Notes under the pieces: generated by a model | Database searches by the model: none | The model's input: the letters and a program-made list of their open reading frames with translations, nothing else | What the model was told of the DNA's origin: nothing | Assembly: GCF_052324685.1 (NCBI RefSeq) | Contig: NW_027506902.1 | Coordinates: 624,771-688,770 of the forward strand | Direction: 5' to 3' | Length of the DNA: 64,000 bases | Source: Brachyhypopomus gauderio | Taxonomy: Eukaryota; Chordata; Actinopteri; Gymnotiformes; Hypopomidae | Shown here: positions 20,292-32,955 of the stretch, in pieces | Layout: the number at the start of each line of letters is the position of its first letter | Numbering within the stretch: the stretch's first letter is position 1 | Position numbers and translations under genes: made by a program

Positions 20292-20894
20292 GTGCTCATT
20301 TGGGACATGGCAGCACAGCTCATGTTCGGCAGAGAGCACACCCGTGGATCTGCGCACACCCATGGAGCTGCGCACACACCCGTGGAGCTGGCCTTTGGGG
20401 CCCCACATGGGGCAGGCAGTGGAGACCAGCAGTCGCACCGGTATGTGCAGCTGGCTCAAGAACACCAGGGGGATGCTTGTGGTCGGCAGAAGACTGCCTA
20501 AGGCTCCCAGTGCCAAGGTGATCCTCCTGCCCCAGGGGTACTGGTCTGGCTCTACAACCCACGACGGGGGCGCTGCCCCAAGCTCCAGTCCCACTGGGAG
20601 GGCTCCTGTGAAATCCTGAGCCGCCTGGGGGAAGTGGTGTATCGAGTGCGGTCAGGAAGGTGCATTTTGGTGGTGCACCGGGACCGGACCGTCTCACTCC
20701 ATTATCGGCCCTGTCAGCGAGACATTAATGGCTCTAATTCCCCTAAGGACATCCCGCACGCTGGCCCAGACACAGACCCAGCACTGCCGAGAGCTCAAGA
20801 GAGACCACATCGGTTCAGGAGGACCCCTGCTCACTTGAGAGACTTTGTCCGGGCTCTGTGGGTCACCGGGGCAGTTGACCCTTGAGGGAGGGGC
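20292..20894 (+). pseudogene. Ty3/gypsy integrase remnant (U2)
   Basis: Unlike U1, the frame continues past VSLHY into YRPCQRDINGSNSPKD, so this copy is closer to the source element. It carries a private nonsense change (TAC to TAA at 20499-20501) and, like U3-U6, an extra CGCACACACCCGTGGAGCTG duplication near 20370. Confidence 0.65.
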
Positions 20895-21752
20895 AATGTA
20901 TCGCCTGCCAATAGGTGAACTCTGGGCCGGGTCTGTGAGGCCAGAGCCATATAGAGAGAGAGTCGCGACAACTCCGTTCACTCCGATGGACCAGTTTTTT
21001 TACAGCAATGGCGGATCGTGGAGCCTGTCAATAGTTCCCGGAAGTTAGCAGCAAATACGAGCAGCGCAGTCAAACTGGAGCAGTGGACCATCTGTGATAT
21101 ACTTTTACAGGTTAGTACGCTTTACATCAGAAGGACATCAGAATCAAATTAACATGTGCATTAAAATGTGCATTAAAGCATTTTAGTGAATTATCTACCT
21201 CTTAATAAGCAGATTTAGGGAACTAAATCTATGCTAAGACAACGCGAATACGGTTAGACAGCCTATTATTTGTAAATTCCTCTCTTAATGCCATTTCACC
21301 TAAACGCGATGTTTTTGCGGGGTAGCTAAATATTGTTTAAATATAACATTTGAGTGTGATTGTAGAGAGTGTTGGGTCGTGGGGGTGAAATGAGTCCCAG
21401 TCTTGTTAGAATAAAGCCGATCAGATTTTAAAAGCTCAGGACGGCTCCAAAAGATGTTGATATTGATGTTGATGATATCCATTTTGGAGTACCAGCTAAC
21501 GTTTTATTTCCTTTTATTTTATTTATTTATCCTTTTATTTATTTTATTTTGCTTTTTATTTTGTTTTATTTATTTTTATTTTATTTTATTAAAGTACTTC
21601 CTCAATTTTTGAAACTACTAGATATAAAAGACATATACTATTTAGTGTGATTAAGTTTTAAATATTCTATCACTTAAAGAAATAATATAATTATTAGGAG
21701 TTCATACTTATTATACCTGTGTCACCTCTAACACTATAGCTGTGATAAGCAG

Positions 21753-22481
21753 CTATGGGCCCTGCCCTGTCTTTACAGGTCCAGTGGTGCATCGTAGTGC
21801 AGGGGACTTCCTCTTTCTGAGTGCGGGGCGATGCACAAAAATGGTGGGAACAGCATCTGCTCTCAGCCTAGTCTTGCCCTGTTTGGTTTTGATGAACTGG
21901 TCTGCCTCAAAATGTGCCTGCAGAGTGATGTGAGTTTACTCCTCACACATGACAACTCAGTTTTGTCTACCCATATACACATCCCATAGTGGGTGAATAC
22001 ACAGTATTAGAGAACACTTACTGGATACGTATACACGTACAAAAAACAACCAAGGATGTGCAACAAGTTCAAATTCATATCACATCAATACTCATAATAA
22101 TCATTTTCTCCTGTCTTTTTCTCCTCTCTCTCTTTAAGCCAAAGAACCATAGGGGATTCAATGGAGCCTGCAACTAGATGGCACCCTCACCCTGCACCGG
22201 AGTCTGTCTGGAGTCTTTGATTTTTTTTGTTCACTATTCTGTATTTTAATAAATCAGGCATTAAGCTTTCCAATAGTGTGTTTATTGTGAAAAGTGCAAA
22301 TGCAGTGTTTGATGATTACCTCACATATATATTTGCTGTTGTAATCTTTAGTGAGGGTAAGATTGCTCCTGCTTAGTTGAGACAACCATTTATTTCTCCT
22401 CTCAGTTACAGTGGGGAAACCATACATTTTTGCTCCTTTCTCTGATCGATTGGAGCATCCCCATGCAGCACAGCAAACCAT
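21753..22481 (-). CDS. Array gene B, copy 2: THAP-domain protein
   Basis: Exon 1 is 22481-22320 and exon 2 is 21917-21753. Exon 1 protein is identical to copy 1. Exon 2 differs in the tail (KRKSPALR in place of KRKPPALR). The zinc ligands and the AVPTIF box are intact. Confidence 0.75.
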
Positions 22482-22985
22482 GGTAGACACTACACAAACA
22501 ACACGGAGGAAAGGACACAGAAAAACTTCTTGACATGATATTCATATTTGAGATTATTAGAGATTTATTTAATGAATGAATTGCTGTAAATAAGTGTGTA
22601 TTAAAAAGACAAGATATATATAATTTATCAATGTATTTTAATATGTCATATACTGTCTGGATGTAAATGTAATGTGTTTTAATGTACCCTTTTAAAGCAT
22701 ACTTCTGCGCAATGAAGTCAAAGAAACATTTCCTTCTGTCAGAAAATGTACATTAGTCATTTAGATTACTTAGGTCCCCAATACCATGGGGTTACAGAAA
22801 TCACCATGATATAAAGATATGTTAATGTTAAAAAAATTAATCTAATCTGAATTTCTAACCCCTTCCTGTCCCTCTAAATATATAAATGAACGTAATATAT
22901 AACAATTATAAAACAATCAAAGCATTGAACAGCAATGTGCTCCAACATTGGCCTAAAGTTGGTCGCTATATACCAACGCATTAAC

Positions 22986-24209
22986 AACTATGGACATCTG
23001 GGTGGTGGGTTGGTGTTGTGTGGCATTTGTGTGTTTTTTGTAATTGATGTGTGTTGCTGGACAAGTGAATTTCCCCTTGGGGATTAATAAAGTATCATCT
23101 AATCTAATCTAAACTAATCTCGAACTAGAGACCCTGATGATCCAGTTCTATACAGCGATCATCGAGTCCATCCTCACCTCATCCATAACCACCTGGTTTG
23201 GTTCCTCTACATCACAAGAAAGAGCCAGACTCCAGCGCATCATCAGACCAGCAGAGAAGATCATTGGATGTAACCTGCCAACGCTGCAGGAGATCCACAC
23301 CAGCAGGGTGAGGAAACGCGCTCACAAAATTACAACAGACCCCTCACATCCTGCACATCACCTCTTCCAGACTCTCCTCTCTGGTAGAAGACTAAGGACC
23401 ATCAGAACCAGCACAAAACGACATGCTAACAGCTTCTTTCCCAGAGCTGTAGCTCTCCTCAACCACAGTGGACTCATCTGAGTCTTTAAACCAAATGGAC
23501 TTAATTGCACTGAACAGGACATGTCTCTCACTTGCACTATGCTATTTTGCACAGCTGTACAATGTTAACATCATCCGCAACATCTACAACATTATTAAAC
23601 ATAAACCTACCTCAAGAACATCTGGATACATATATATTCGTACTCACATATTCATACTCACATGTGTACAGTACAGATTTTATATTTTACATTTTATATT
23701 GTCTTATGTCTTTTTTCTAGTACTAACTATATTCCAGAGTCTATTTATTGTTTATTGTACCTTTAGAGTTATGTTTGTCAACAGTGTGCACGTGTTACAT
23801 GTCATACATGTGTTGCTCTCACTGTCACGGTACGGCGGCCCCCTACTGGTCACCCCCGTCTACAGCAGCAGCTTGTCCTGTGGGTGTGGTGTTGTGTTCG
23901 TACAAGACATATATAGACGAACAAACGACCCTCAGGTGAGACGGATCGCGGGCTCCGCCCACCTGAGGGTCGTTTGTTCGTCTATATATGTCTTGTCTTT
24001 GTACCAGTTGACCGCTGGTTATTATATCCTTAATTCGGATCAGTTCACGGGTTTGGGTTTGCGCACTTCACATATTAAACCATCCTATTTCCCTGAGACT
24101 TGGCGTGATCGCTTCCATTTATTTTCGCTCACCCCACCCCTCACAAAGACAAATTCCTAGTATGTTTAACATACCTGGCAAAATAAAGAGATTCTGATTC
24201 TGATTCTGA
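22986..24209 (+). mobile_element. LINE A tail plus LINE B 3' fragment (U3)
   Basis: LINE A is 22986-23121. LINE B runs from 23123 with its RT tail at 23137-23481 (RPAEK form as in U2), interrupted by the solo LTR. Confidence 0.75.
23823..24145 (+). mobile_element. Solo LTR with fold-back hairpin (U3)
   Basis: This is the 323-bp form. The hairpin arms are 23902-23938 and 23960-23996, identical to U2. The left target duplication is missing. Confidence 0.8.
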
Positions 24210-24696
24210 TCTGAATCATTTTTTGCCAATACATTTAGCCACATTTTGATTTTTTGGGGATTTAGTGCCTCATCTGAGATAAAAAAAAAAACACTTCATA
24301 CTTTCATATCAAAGGTCAAACGTTTGCTCAAAACAACATTGGTTCTCTTCGGCTGCTTAGGCCAGTACGTGTTTGAACCTGCAATCTCCGCTTGCAGCTA
24401 GATTTAAATAATTGTTTTTATTAGTCTGGCATGCATAAAAAGTCAAATGGTTTAATATTTCTGATTAAAATCTTTTTAAGATTCCACATATGTTTTCTAT
24501 AAAAATTGCCAAATTATATATAACAAATTGGGAGAATCTATTCTCTTTTCATTATAACAAGTAAGTTTTGTTCTGTTAAAAGAACCTTAAAACAAACAAC
24601 TCTTAATATTTGAACAGTTAATTGCAATATAATGCCGTTCAGGCTACAATGTAACTTGTATTGGATAAATAAATATAGGCAGTGATGTCAAAACCT

Positions 24697-25838
24697 TCAG
24701 GTTATTCCACAGCTATTTCCTTGTAGGAAATGTCTCAAAACAGTCTCATCTATGAGTGAGTCTTGAAACAGACTGGAGAATAATTCAATGGGTACCTCAC
24801 CCTGTGATTTCACCTCAAAATTCCCCATGAACATAGATGGGACCCCTTGGTAATCAATATCCTTGCATCTCCAGATTCTATTCCTACCTCTGACATTCTG
24901 TTTTCTTTGATAATTATTTAAACCTCCCTCATTTCCTTTGTCCCCTTCCTCGATTTGTTCTTTTTTGCTTTTTTTCCCTTTGTCTCACATCTGGCTCATA
25001 TTCTCCTTCGCTGATGTCACTGTCACTGTAACTGTGCGTTCACACCGAAAGCGATAAAATCGCTCTCCGTCGCCAAATCGCCAGCATCTCGTCGCGTGGG
25101 GGCGTGTCCAACATCACGCCGGCATGCAGCACGTGACAGATATGCAAATCACGTTTTTAAAGCAGGACGCAGTATTTATTTTAATCTATTGATTACAGGA
25201 CACACGATTATAAATGAGTGCGTGTATAAAACATAGTGTGTGTATAAAACACATATAGTATATAAACCTAAAATGTTTATGTATTTTTTTTTTACTTTTT
25301 ACCCCAGACCCGAAGATCAAACAGGAATTTTAAAAATCATAACCAATAATAGGGTATACGCTAATTTATTGCAGATGTTTTTTAACAAATGAACAGTATT
25401 CCCTCCAAAAATAAACATTTTGTACTGTAAATAAACAGGGACACATCGTAAAGTGCGGGACATCCAGAGACAGCCACTATTAATCTCTCCTCCATTTTGC
25501 AATCGGAACAAATAATCAGTAGGAACCAAAGTCAGAGGTGCGGTTTCGGAGGAGGGTGCAAACATACTTTCTGATTGGTAGTCGCCGCCGCGCGTCACTG
25601 CTCATTTGCATAAAGTTGAGCCAAGCTCAACTTGTTCGCGTCGCTCGAATCGCTCACTTCGCGTCGCGCCGCGTCGCGCCGCGTCGCGTCGCTCACTCTC
25701 ATTGAAAATGAATGACTTCCGGTCGCCGTGTCGCTCTCGTCGCTTTCGGTGTGAACGCACAGTAAGTGGACTCTGACACACTGCTTACTGGAATATCCTC
25801 AATAACTTTATAGTGTGATGTTGATGATCTACACTTCC
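24697..25838 (-). pseudogene. piggyBac-like remnant split by a MITE (U3)
   Basis: The two halves (24697-25031 and 25763-25838) are separated by the Harbinger-type element inserted in the TYSDSD-coding segment. The T-run frameshift is also present. Confidence 0.45.
25029..25765. mobile_element. 731-bp PIF/Harbinger-type MITE (U3)
   Basis: The element at 25032-25762 has terminal inverted repeats of at least 23 bp beginning CTGTGCGTTCACACCG. It is flanked by the 3-bp duplication TAA (25029-25031, 25763-25765), and the empty site is present in U1, U2, U5 and U6. A TWA duplication of 3 bp is the Harbinger hallmark. The interior has GTCGC-rich repeats near the right end and a TTGAGCCAAGCTCAA palindrome. 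The 93-codon minus frame at 25317-25598 resembles no transposase I know. Confidence 0.85.
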
Positions 25839-27364
25839 CTGGTTGAAAAACAACACATAAACATGTGTACTATAATGCACTGTCATTGAAATTTGAACCT
25901 TAATGGTGAGAAAGAATAGTCAAAAGCAGTTGGGTATGGTATCAGACAAGAGTACAAAGTTTATTAAAGACAATAGACAGAAAAATAGAAAGATGGATCG
26001 ATCCAGAGATCTCCGTTACACACACTCAAGAGCATCTGCAAGAGAAAGCTGCCCCCCTCTAACAGACCATAGTTTTTATACTATTTTGCTACATGATTAC
26101 ATCATATTGCATGTCATGAGTGAAGCAGGCTAGGTCTCATTGGTGGCCAATGTGAGGTGAGGTGATGGGGTGAGGTATCACAACCATCACTTCATCCCTG
26201 CCAGGGTCATTTGGCCAAGGTCTCCTTGTTCCTCCGGTCCGTCAGATGCACCATTCTGATGCAGCTCATCCTCATCTACAGACTAGAGATCTTCAGGGCT
26301 GTCTGTCTTCATCTCACAAAGAGTGGCTTCACACACAATTTACTACTTTATTACTAGAGAGAGTGCCTACAAGCATGTAAGGCATACAATGATCAATGTG
26401 TAGGCCTAAAATATGTTCAATATATACCTTAATAACGTGATTTCCATTCTACTCACTAAGTGTAATCAATACATGTGTATATTGATGAATATTACAGAAA
26501 GACAATATATGAATTTTTCACCTACAGTACACACACACACACACACACACACACAAATGTTCTTAGATTTTGCTTCTTTTTAGGCAATAAAAATGGCAAA
26601 TTTTATATTGGTTTCTATTTACAGCAACAACACATTTTGTACAAATTTTCTATTATTATTTATACAAACGACATCTACGACATGGTACATCATTCAACGT
26701 ATTGCCATTATTGCATAATGTCCACATATGTGGACACTTGATTTATGAGGTAAAAATCCTTAGATGTTAAAATTCCAATCTGTGCAAATGATGACAAATT
26801 CCGGATGACAAATGATGACAAATTCGGATGACAAATTCCAATCTGTGCAAAATCACCAATTGGCAAAAGCTGGTATAATAATCATATTGAGATAACTGGT
26901 ATAATAAACTAATTATAAAGTACTGCCTGGGACTTAACTATGAGCACAAGAGAAGACAAATGTTTTTTCTCTTTTTTAATTTAATCTATTTAAATTCATG
27001 TGGTTAAACAACTTTATGATATGATGCCTGGGTCGCGGCTTCAGCCACTTGCATCACAGATACTTCCACACCAACAAGACTATGGGACCAGAACAGCAGC
27101 AGTTTTTCTGCCTGAGAACCAGTGATTCTGTGCTGGAAAAGTGTGGCAGTTCAGTATTTTGGCAGCAGCAATGAAGAGACTGCTTAGCGTTAGGTCTTTA
27201 TAAAAAGCAAAAACATTCCCATATACAGTTTAGATCTGCGTCCGTTTTATGAGATGTCCTAATTTGAATGTATAACAGTGTTTCCCTTAAGGGAAATATC
27301 TGTAAAATGCAATGGATAAATTTTATGCAAGCCAGGATAGTGAGGCTAGCGCATGGAATGCCTA

Positions 27365-27410
27365 TGACGTCATGAGCATTGTGACGTCATACATGGTAGA
27401 CTATATAAAT
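27365..27410 (+). promoter_or_regulatory. Array gene A promoter (U3)
   Basis: CREs lie at 27365-27372 and 27382-27389, TATATAAAT at 27402-27410. Exon 1 ends at 27608 with GTAAGT. Confidence 0.7.
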
Positions 27411-29085
27411 CGCCCGTCATTCTGAAAATACGCCAGTGTAGGCGAATTCTCCTAACAGCTGACAGCAAGCAGATATTATCAACTGTAATTAAGAGCATAA
27501 TTTATTCATTCCTAATTGTTATAACTGAGCTAATAGGACAATCTATTCAGTGTTATAGGCATAGAGGAAAGAATCCAGTTAAAATCTTATCCAACTGACG
27601 CTTCATCGGTAAGTGCGAATTCAGCTATTTGCTTTGCTAAATGTTTACTTAGAATGTTTGTAATAGCAGAGGTTGGCCGTTTGTTTAAGTGGCAACCTAG
27701 CACAGAGTCAAATGGCTAGATTGTGTTATATAGCTTGCTTTATCGATAGTGATTTATAGTGTGTTATTTAAGCAATAGAACACGAGAGGGAGTGATTTGG
27801 TCGTAGGCACGAGCCGAAGTCTTATGTGTATATGCCATTGCTTGGCAACGCGTCCGCCCAGTGATACAGGTTGTGAGAATGGTGCTGTTCCAGAGACCGG
27901 TCTCTGTGCTGTTCTCACAAATACCAGCACGGTTAGAACACTTCTCACCCAATCAGATTGTGAGGTCGGAACTAACTGTTGTATAATAGGTAACAAATAT
28001 ATTCAGCGAGCAACTTCTTAAACGTCGAAATGCTTAAATCATTTGTTTATGTAAAGAGATTAATGCATTGCCGTGTAGTGTTTATAATGAAGCGATTACG
28101 TATGTGCGACATGGACACTGCGTGGGAGAGCATGCAGAAACGCTAAATATTTGTGATTGGGCTGAGGCGCGAACCTGGAGACAGGCATATTGCTTGTGGA
28201 GTAGGGTGCCACAATGCATTCATTCATTGTTTGCGTAGTTTGCGTTTAGATGTTGCAAAGAAAAGTTGTGAAGGTGTTCTCAGAAGTAACTGAAAAAGGA
28301 GCTAGTCAAAACTGTGGTCATCATAAAACTTACTTTTCAGCTGGTTTTAGCTGCTTCCAACATACTTCCCCGCGGTTCTCATAGGATTCCATTGCATGTG
28401 TTTTCTGAATTTGTAATGCGTTTATGAAATGTAGCGTACATGTTGTTGAAGCGTTTGAGTAAAGTGATTTATGAACTTGTACAGCGTTCATTTATTTCTA
28501 TCGCGATTATAAAATATATCACGTCATTTTGATCAAACGATTCAACTATGTGCAGCGCGTTTTCCCCCATTTGCAGTGCGCTGTGTCTTCCCGGCTATCG
28601 TCTTCGCTGGGAGGACCATCATGTAGCCACATGCTAAAACTAGAGCACATTTCTTGATCACAAGATTTCCTTTCGTTTTAGGTTAATTGCATAAAAAAAT
28701 AATAAATTTTAAAAAAGGACCGATTTAAATGTGAATATCTTTGGACTGGCTTGATAAAATTTGACAATTAAGGCATATTTTTTTGTTATATTGTGCTGCA
28801 TCTAATAAAACTATTTTAAATGTGATTAAGTAATGTTGAAAAAAATGTCCAAGTCACTACATCATGGATTTTACGTGGTGTGTTTGATTAGTGGCGTAGT
28901 GTGTAGGAGGTGCATTTGTCTTTGCTGATGTGTTGTGTGTAGAGGTGTGCTGTGTTTAGAAGTGAGCTTGGAGGGATATGCAATGTACATGTGAAATCTT
29001 AACTATTTGTTTACTCATATGTTGAGCTAATTAATGCAAATCTATTACTGTAACACTATTGTGTATTTTTATTTCTTTAGTTAAT

Positions 29086-29943
29086 ATGTTAATTATAAAT
29101 AAGAACAACAACATGGATTCTGGACTACTTGAAGACCCAGATATTTGGTGTGCGGGAATTGACGATGACATTAGCTGGATGATGGATCGCAATGTCACTA
29201 CTTCATCTACTAGTGCACCACCTGAACCCTCCGTCAGGGCAGAGAGTGATGCACAGAGTTTCGAAACAATCTCACTCAGTAGTGAAGACGACCCATCCTG
29301 CTCAGTAAGTGACACCTGCAACTTGGATCCATCACTGAAGATCAGCTGGTTCGATTTGATTCTCAAGTCCCCAATGGTCAAATTTGGCTGGAAGGTATGA
29401 AGGTCTATTTTTCTAATACATTTCTTGAAATTAATGTTCTGCTAGTCATGTTTTTCTGCTAGTCATCTCACATGTGGAGATGAACATTTTGGTAGTGAAT
29501 TAACACTATACAATTCATAGCAATATATCAATATATTTAAGTGTGTTCCCTAGATTCTTTCATACAGCATTTTGGAGGTCTCCTTTTGATTTTTGAATTT
29601 CTCTTAATGTTAGTTTCCATTGAAGCAAAATAAAGAAAGCCCAGAGAAGACAACAGGAGGCGACCTGCAAACTACTTCTCCTGAATTCTGTAAGTCTGTT
29701 GAAATGGTGTGTTGTAAGGGGGGGGGGGGGGGGGGGGGTGGAGTGGAAGTGTACCATATTTTGAATATTTAATAATTAATCTTTAAATTAATTAATCTTA
29801 GTCTTAATAATTTTGTCTGATATTTTCCAGCTTCATGTAAAAACGCATCTCCTGTTAAGAAGCTTCCAAAGATGCTGTCGAGCATCTTTGCGGCCATCCC
29901 GAAGGCTTTTTGCTCCTGCTTGAAAGTCCAGCCAGAGGAGTGA
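29086..29943 (+). CDS. Array gene A, copy 3 (165 aa)
   Basis: Coding exons are 29086-29394, 29614-29689 and 29831-29943, with the alternative start at 29113. Exon 1 is the AGIDDDIS type as in U1. Exon 2 is the other type, reading TSPEF where U1 and U2 read TFPES. Exon 3 has Pro at the U1 Ser site. The second intron carries a 21-G run 28 nt after its donor. The predicted protein is identical to copies 4 and 5. Confidence 0.65.
29718..29738 (+). repeat. Poly-G run (21 G) in intron 2 of gene A (U3)
   Basis: It replaces the 7-G run found in U1 and U2. It is on the transcribed sense strand, close to the exon 2 donor (29690). Confidence 0.9.
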
Positions 29944-30150
29944 AGTGGGCAGTCGTGGCCTGGCGGTTAGGGAACTGGTCTTGTGACCGGAGGGTTGTGG
30001 GTTCGATTCCCAGACCTAAGGCCATGACTGAGGTGCCCCTGAGCAAGGCCCTTAACCCTCAATTGCTCACTTGTATAAAAAATTAGATAAAAATGTAAGT
30101 CGCTCTGGATAAGGGCGTCTGCCAAATGCCATAAAATGTAAATGTGAAGT
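29940..30150 (+). mobile_element. tRNA-derived SINE (U3)
   Basis: The body is 29947-30143 between GTGAAGT duplications, in the same position against the gene A stop codon as in the other units. Confidence 0.85.
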
Positions 30151-30243
30151 CCAGGGACCATCAAGTAGACTTCACCAGCAGTCAAGCTTCACAGAGCATC
30201 CCCACTAAAGCAACACACACATCTATACTGATGCTGCCATTGA

Positions 30244-30853
30244 GTGCTCATTTGGGACATGGCAGCACAGCTCATGTTCGGCAGAGAGCACACCCGTGGA
30301 TCTGCGCACACCCATGGAGCTGCGCACACACCCGTGGAGCTGGCCTTTGGGGCCCCACATGGGGCAGGCAGTGGAGACCAGCAGTCGCACCGGTATGTGC
30401 AGCTGGCTCAAGAACACCAGGGGGATGCTTGTGGTCGGCAGAAGACTGCCTACGGCTCCCAGTGCCAAGGTGATCCTCCTGCCCCAGGGGTACTGGTCTG
30501 GCTCTACAACCCACGACGGCGACGGGGGCGCTGCCCCAAGCTCCAGTCCCACTGGGAGGGCTCCTGTGAAATCCTGAGCCACCTGGGGGAAGTGGTGTAT
30601 CGAGTGCGGTCAGGAAGGTGCATTTTGGTGGTGCACCGGGACCGGACCGTCTCACTCCATATCGGCCCTGCCAGCGAGACATTAATGGCTCTAATCCCCC
30701 TAAGGACATCCCGCACGCTGGCCCAGACACAGACCCAGCGCTGCCGAGAGCTCAAGAGAGACCACATCGGTTCAGGAGGACCCCTGCTCACTTGAGAGAC
30801 TTTGTCCGGGCTCTGTGGGTCACCGGGGCAGTTGACCCTTCAGGGAGGGGCAA
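30244..30853 (+). pseudogene. Ty3/gypsy integrase remnant (U3)
   Basis: A 183-codon frame covers LMFGRE to VSLH, then shifts by the same 1-bp deletion as U1. It has His (CAC) in ILSHLGE at 30580-30582 where U4 and U5 have Arg. This single base (30581) is the one difference I found from U4. Confidence 0.65.
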
Positions 30854-31734
30854 TGTATTGCCTGCCAATAGGTGAACTCTGGGCCGGGTCTGTGAGGCCA
30901 GAGCCATATAGAGAGAGAGTCGCGACAACTCCGTTCACTCCAATGGACCAGTTTTTTTACAGCAATGGCGGATCGTGGAGCCTGTCAATAGTTCCCGGAA
31001 GTTGGCAGCAAATACGAGCAGCGCAGTCAAACTGGAGCAGTGGACCATCATATACTTTTACAGGTTAGTACGCTTAAAAAATCTGATTGTGTATTATAAG
31101 GACATCAGAATCAAATTAACATGTGCATTAAAATGTGCATTAAAGCATTTTAGTGAATTATCTACCTCTTAATAAGCAGATTTAGGGAACTAAATCTATG
31201 CTAAGACAACGCGAATACGGTTAGACAGCCTATTATTTGTAAATTCCTCTCTTAATGCCATTTCACCTAAACGCGATGTTTTTGCGGGATAGCTAAGTAT
31301 TGTTTAAATATAACATTTGAGTGTGATTGTAGAGAGTGTTGGGTCGTGGGGGTGAAATGAGTCCCAGTCTTGTTAGAATAAAGCCGATCAGATTTTAAAA
31401 GCTCAGGACGGCTCCAAAAGATGTTGATATTGATGTTGATGATATCCATTTTGGAGTACCAGCTAACGTTTTATTTCCTTTTATTTTATTTATTTATCCT
31501 TTTATTTATTTTTTATTTATTTATTTTATTTTGCTTTTTATTTTGTTTTATTTATTTTTATTTTATTTTATTAACGTACTTCCTCAATTTTTGAAACTAC
31601 TAGATATAAAAGACATATACTATTTAGTGTGATTAAGTTTTAAATATTCTATCACTTAAAGAAATAATATAATTATTAGGAGTTCATACTTATTATACCT
31701 GTGTCACCTCTAACACTATAGCTGTGATAAGCAG

Positions 31735-32463
31735 CTATGGGCCCTGCCCTGTCTTTACAGGTCCAGTGGTGCATCGTAGTGCAGGGGACTTCCTCTTTCT
31801 GAGTGCGGGGCGATGCACAAAAATGGTGGGAACAGCATCTGCTCTCAGCCTAGTCTTGCCCTGTTTGGTTTTGATGAACTGGTCTGCCTCAAAATGTGCC
31901 TGCAGAGTGATGTGAGTTTACTCCTCACACATGACAACTCAGTTTTGTCTACCCATATACATATCCCATAGTGGGTGAATACACAGTATTAGAGAACACT
32001 TACTAGATACGTATACACGTACAAAAAACAACCAAAGATGTGCAACAAGTTCAAATTCATATCACATCAATACTCATAATAATCATTTTCTCCTGTCTTT
32101 TTCTCCTCTCTCTCTTTAAGCCAAAGAACCATAGGGGATTCAATGGAGCCTGCAACTAGATAGCACCCTCACCCTGCACCGGAGTCTGTCTGGAGTCTTT
32201 GATTTTTTTTGTTCACTATTCTGTATTTTAATAAATCAGGCATTAAGCTTTCCAATAGTGTGTTTATTGTGAAAAGTGCAAATGCAGTGTTTGATGATTA
32301 CCTCACATATATATTTGCTGTTGTAATCTTTAGTGAGGGTTAAATTGCTCCTGCTTAGTTGAGACAACCATTTATTTCTCCTCTCAGTTACAGTGGGGAA
32401 ACCATACATTTTTGCTCCTTTCTCTGATCGATTGGAGCATCCCCATGCAGCACAGCAAACCAT
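31735..32463 (-). CDS. Array gene B, copy 3: THAP-domain protein
   Basis: Exon 1 is 32463-32302 and exon 2 is 31899-31735. Both are intact with KRKSPALR in the tail. Encoded protein equals copies 2, 4 and 6. Confidence 0.75.
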
Positions 32464-32955
32464 GGTAGACACTACACAAACAACACGGAGGAAAGGACAC
32501 AGAAAAACTTCTTGACATGATATTCATATTTGAGATTATTAGAGATTTATTTAATGAATTAATTGCTGTAAATAAGTGTGTATTAAAAAGACAAGATATA
32601 TATAATTTATCAATGTATTTTAATATGTCATATACTGTCTGGATGTAAATGTAATGTGTTTTAATGTACACTTTTAAAGCATACTTCTGCGCAATGAAGT
32701 CAAAGAAACATTTCCTTCTGTCAGAAAATGTACATTAGTCATTTAGATTACTTAGGTCCCCAATACCATGGGATTACAGAAATCACCATGATATAAAGAT
32801 ATGTTAATGTTAGAAAATTTATCTAATCTGAATTTCTAACCCCTTCCTGTCCCTCTAAATATATAAATGAACGTAATATATAACAATTATAAAACAATCA
32901 AAGCATTAAACAGCAATGTGCTCCAACATTGGCCTAAAGTTGGTCGCTATATACC

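Larger units (their letters stand above)
12037..22985 (+). repeat. Tandem array unit U2 (10,949 bp)
   Basis: U2 has a private 1.77-kb insert (14269-16039). Diagnostic states: solo LTR with fold-back hairpin, about 50 bp missing near 13540, no Harbinger MITE, E-D-D form of gene A exon 1, and a 7-G intron 2. Non-genic stretches are as in U1: the LTR-like remnant either side of the insert, an interrupted CA run at 16606-16637, intron 1 of gene A at 17682-19152, and a TTTTA-rich run at 21502-21592. Confidence 0.9.
22986..32955 (+). repeat. Tandem array unit U3 (9,970 bp)
   Basis: The left 1.6 kb matches U2 (hairpin LTR, same deletion). From about 24619 onward it matches U4 base for base in everything compared, except 30581. 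It carries the Harbinger MITE, a canonical TATA box, a 21-G intron run, a CA run at 26529-26555 and a TTTTA-rich run at 31469-31572. I see no other genes in the stretches 25839-27364 and 27609-29080. Confidence 0.9.

Noticed and set aside
25317-25598. 93-codon minus frame inside the Harbinger-type element as a transposase
   Set aside because: It has no DDE or Myb-like motif, and the element is too short to be autonomous.
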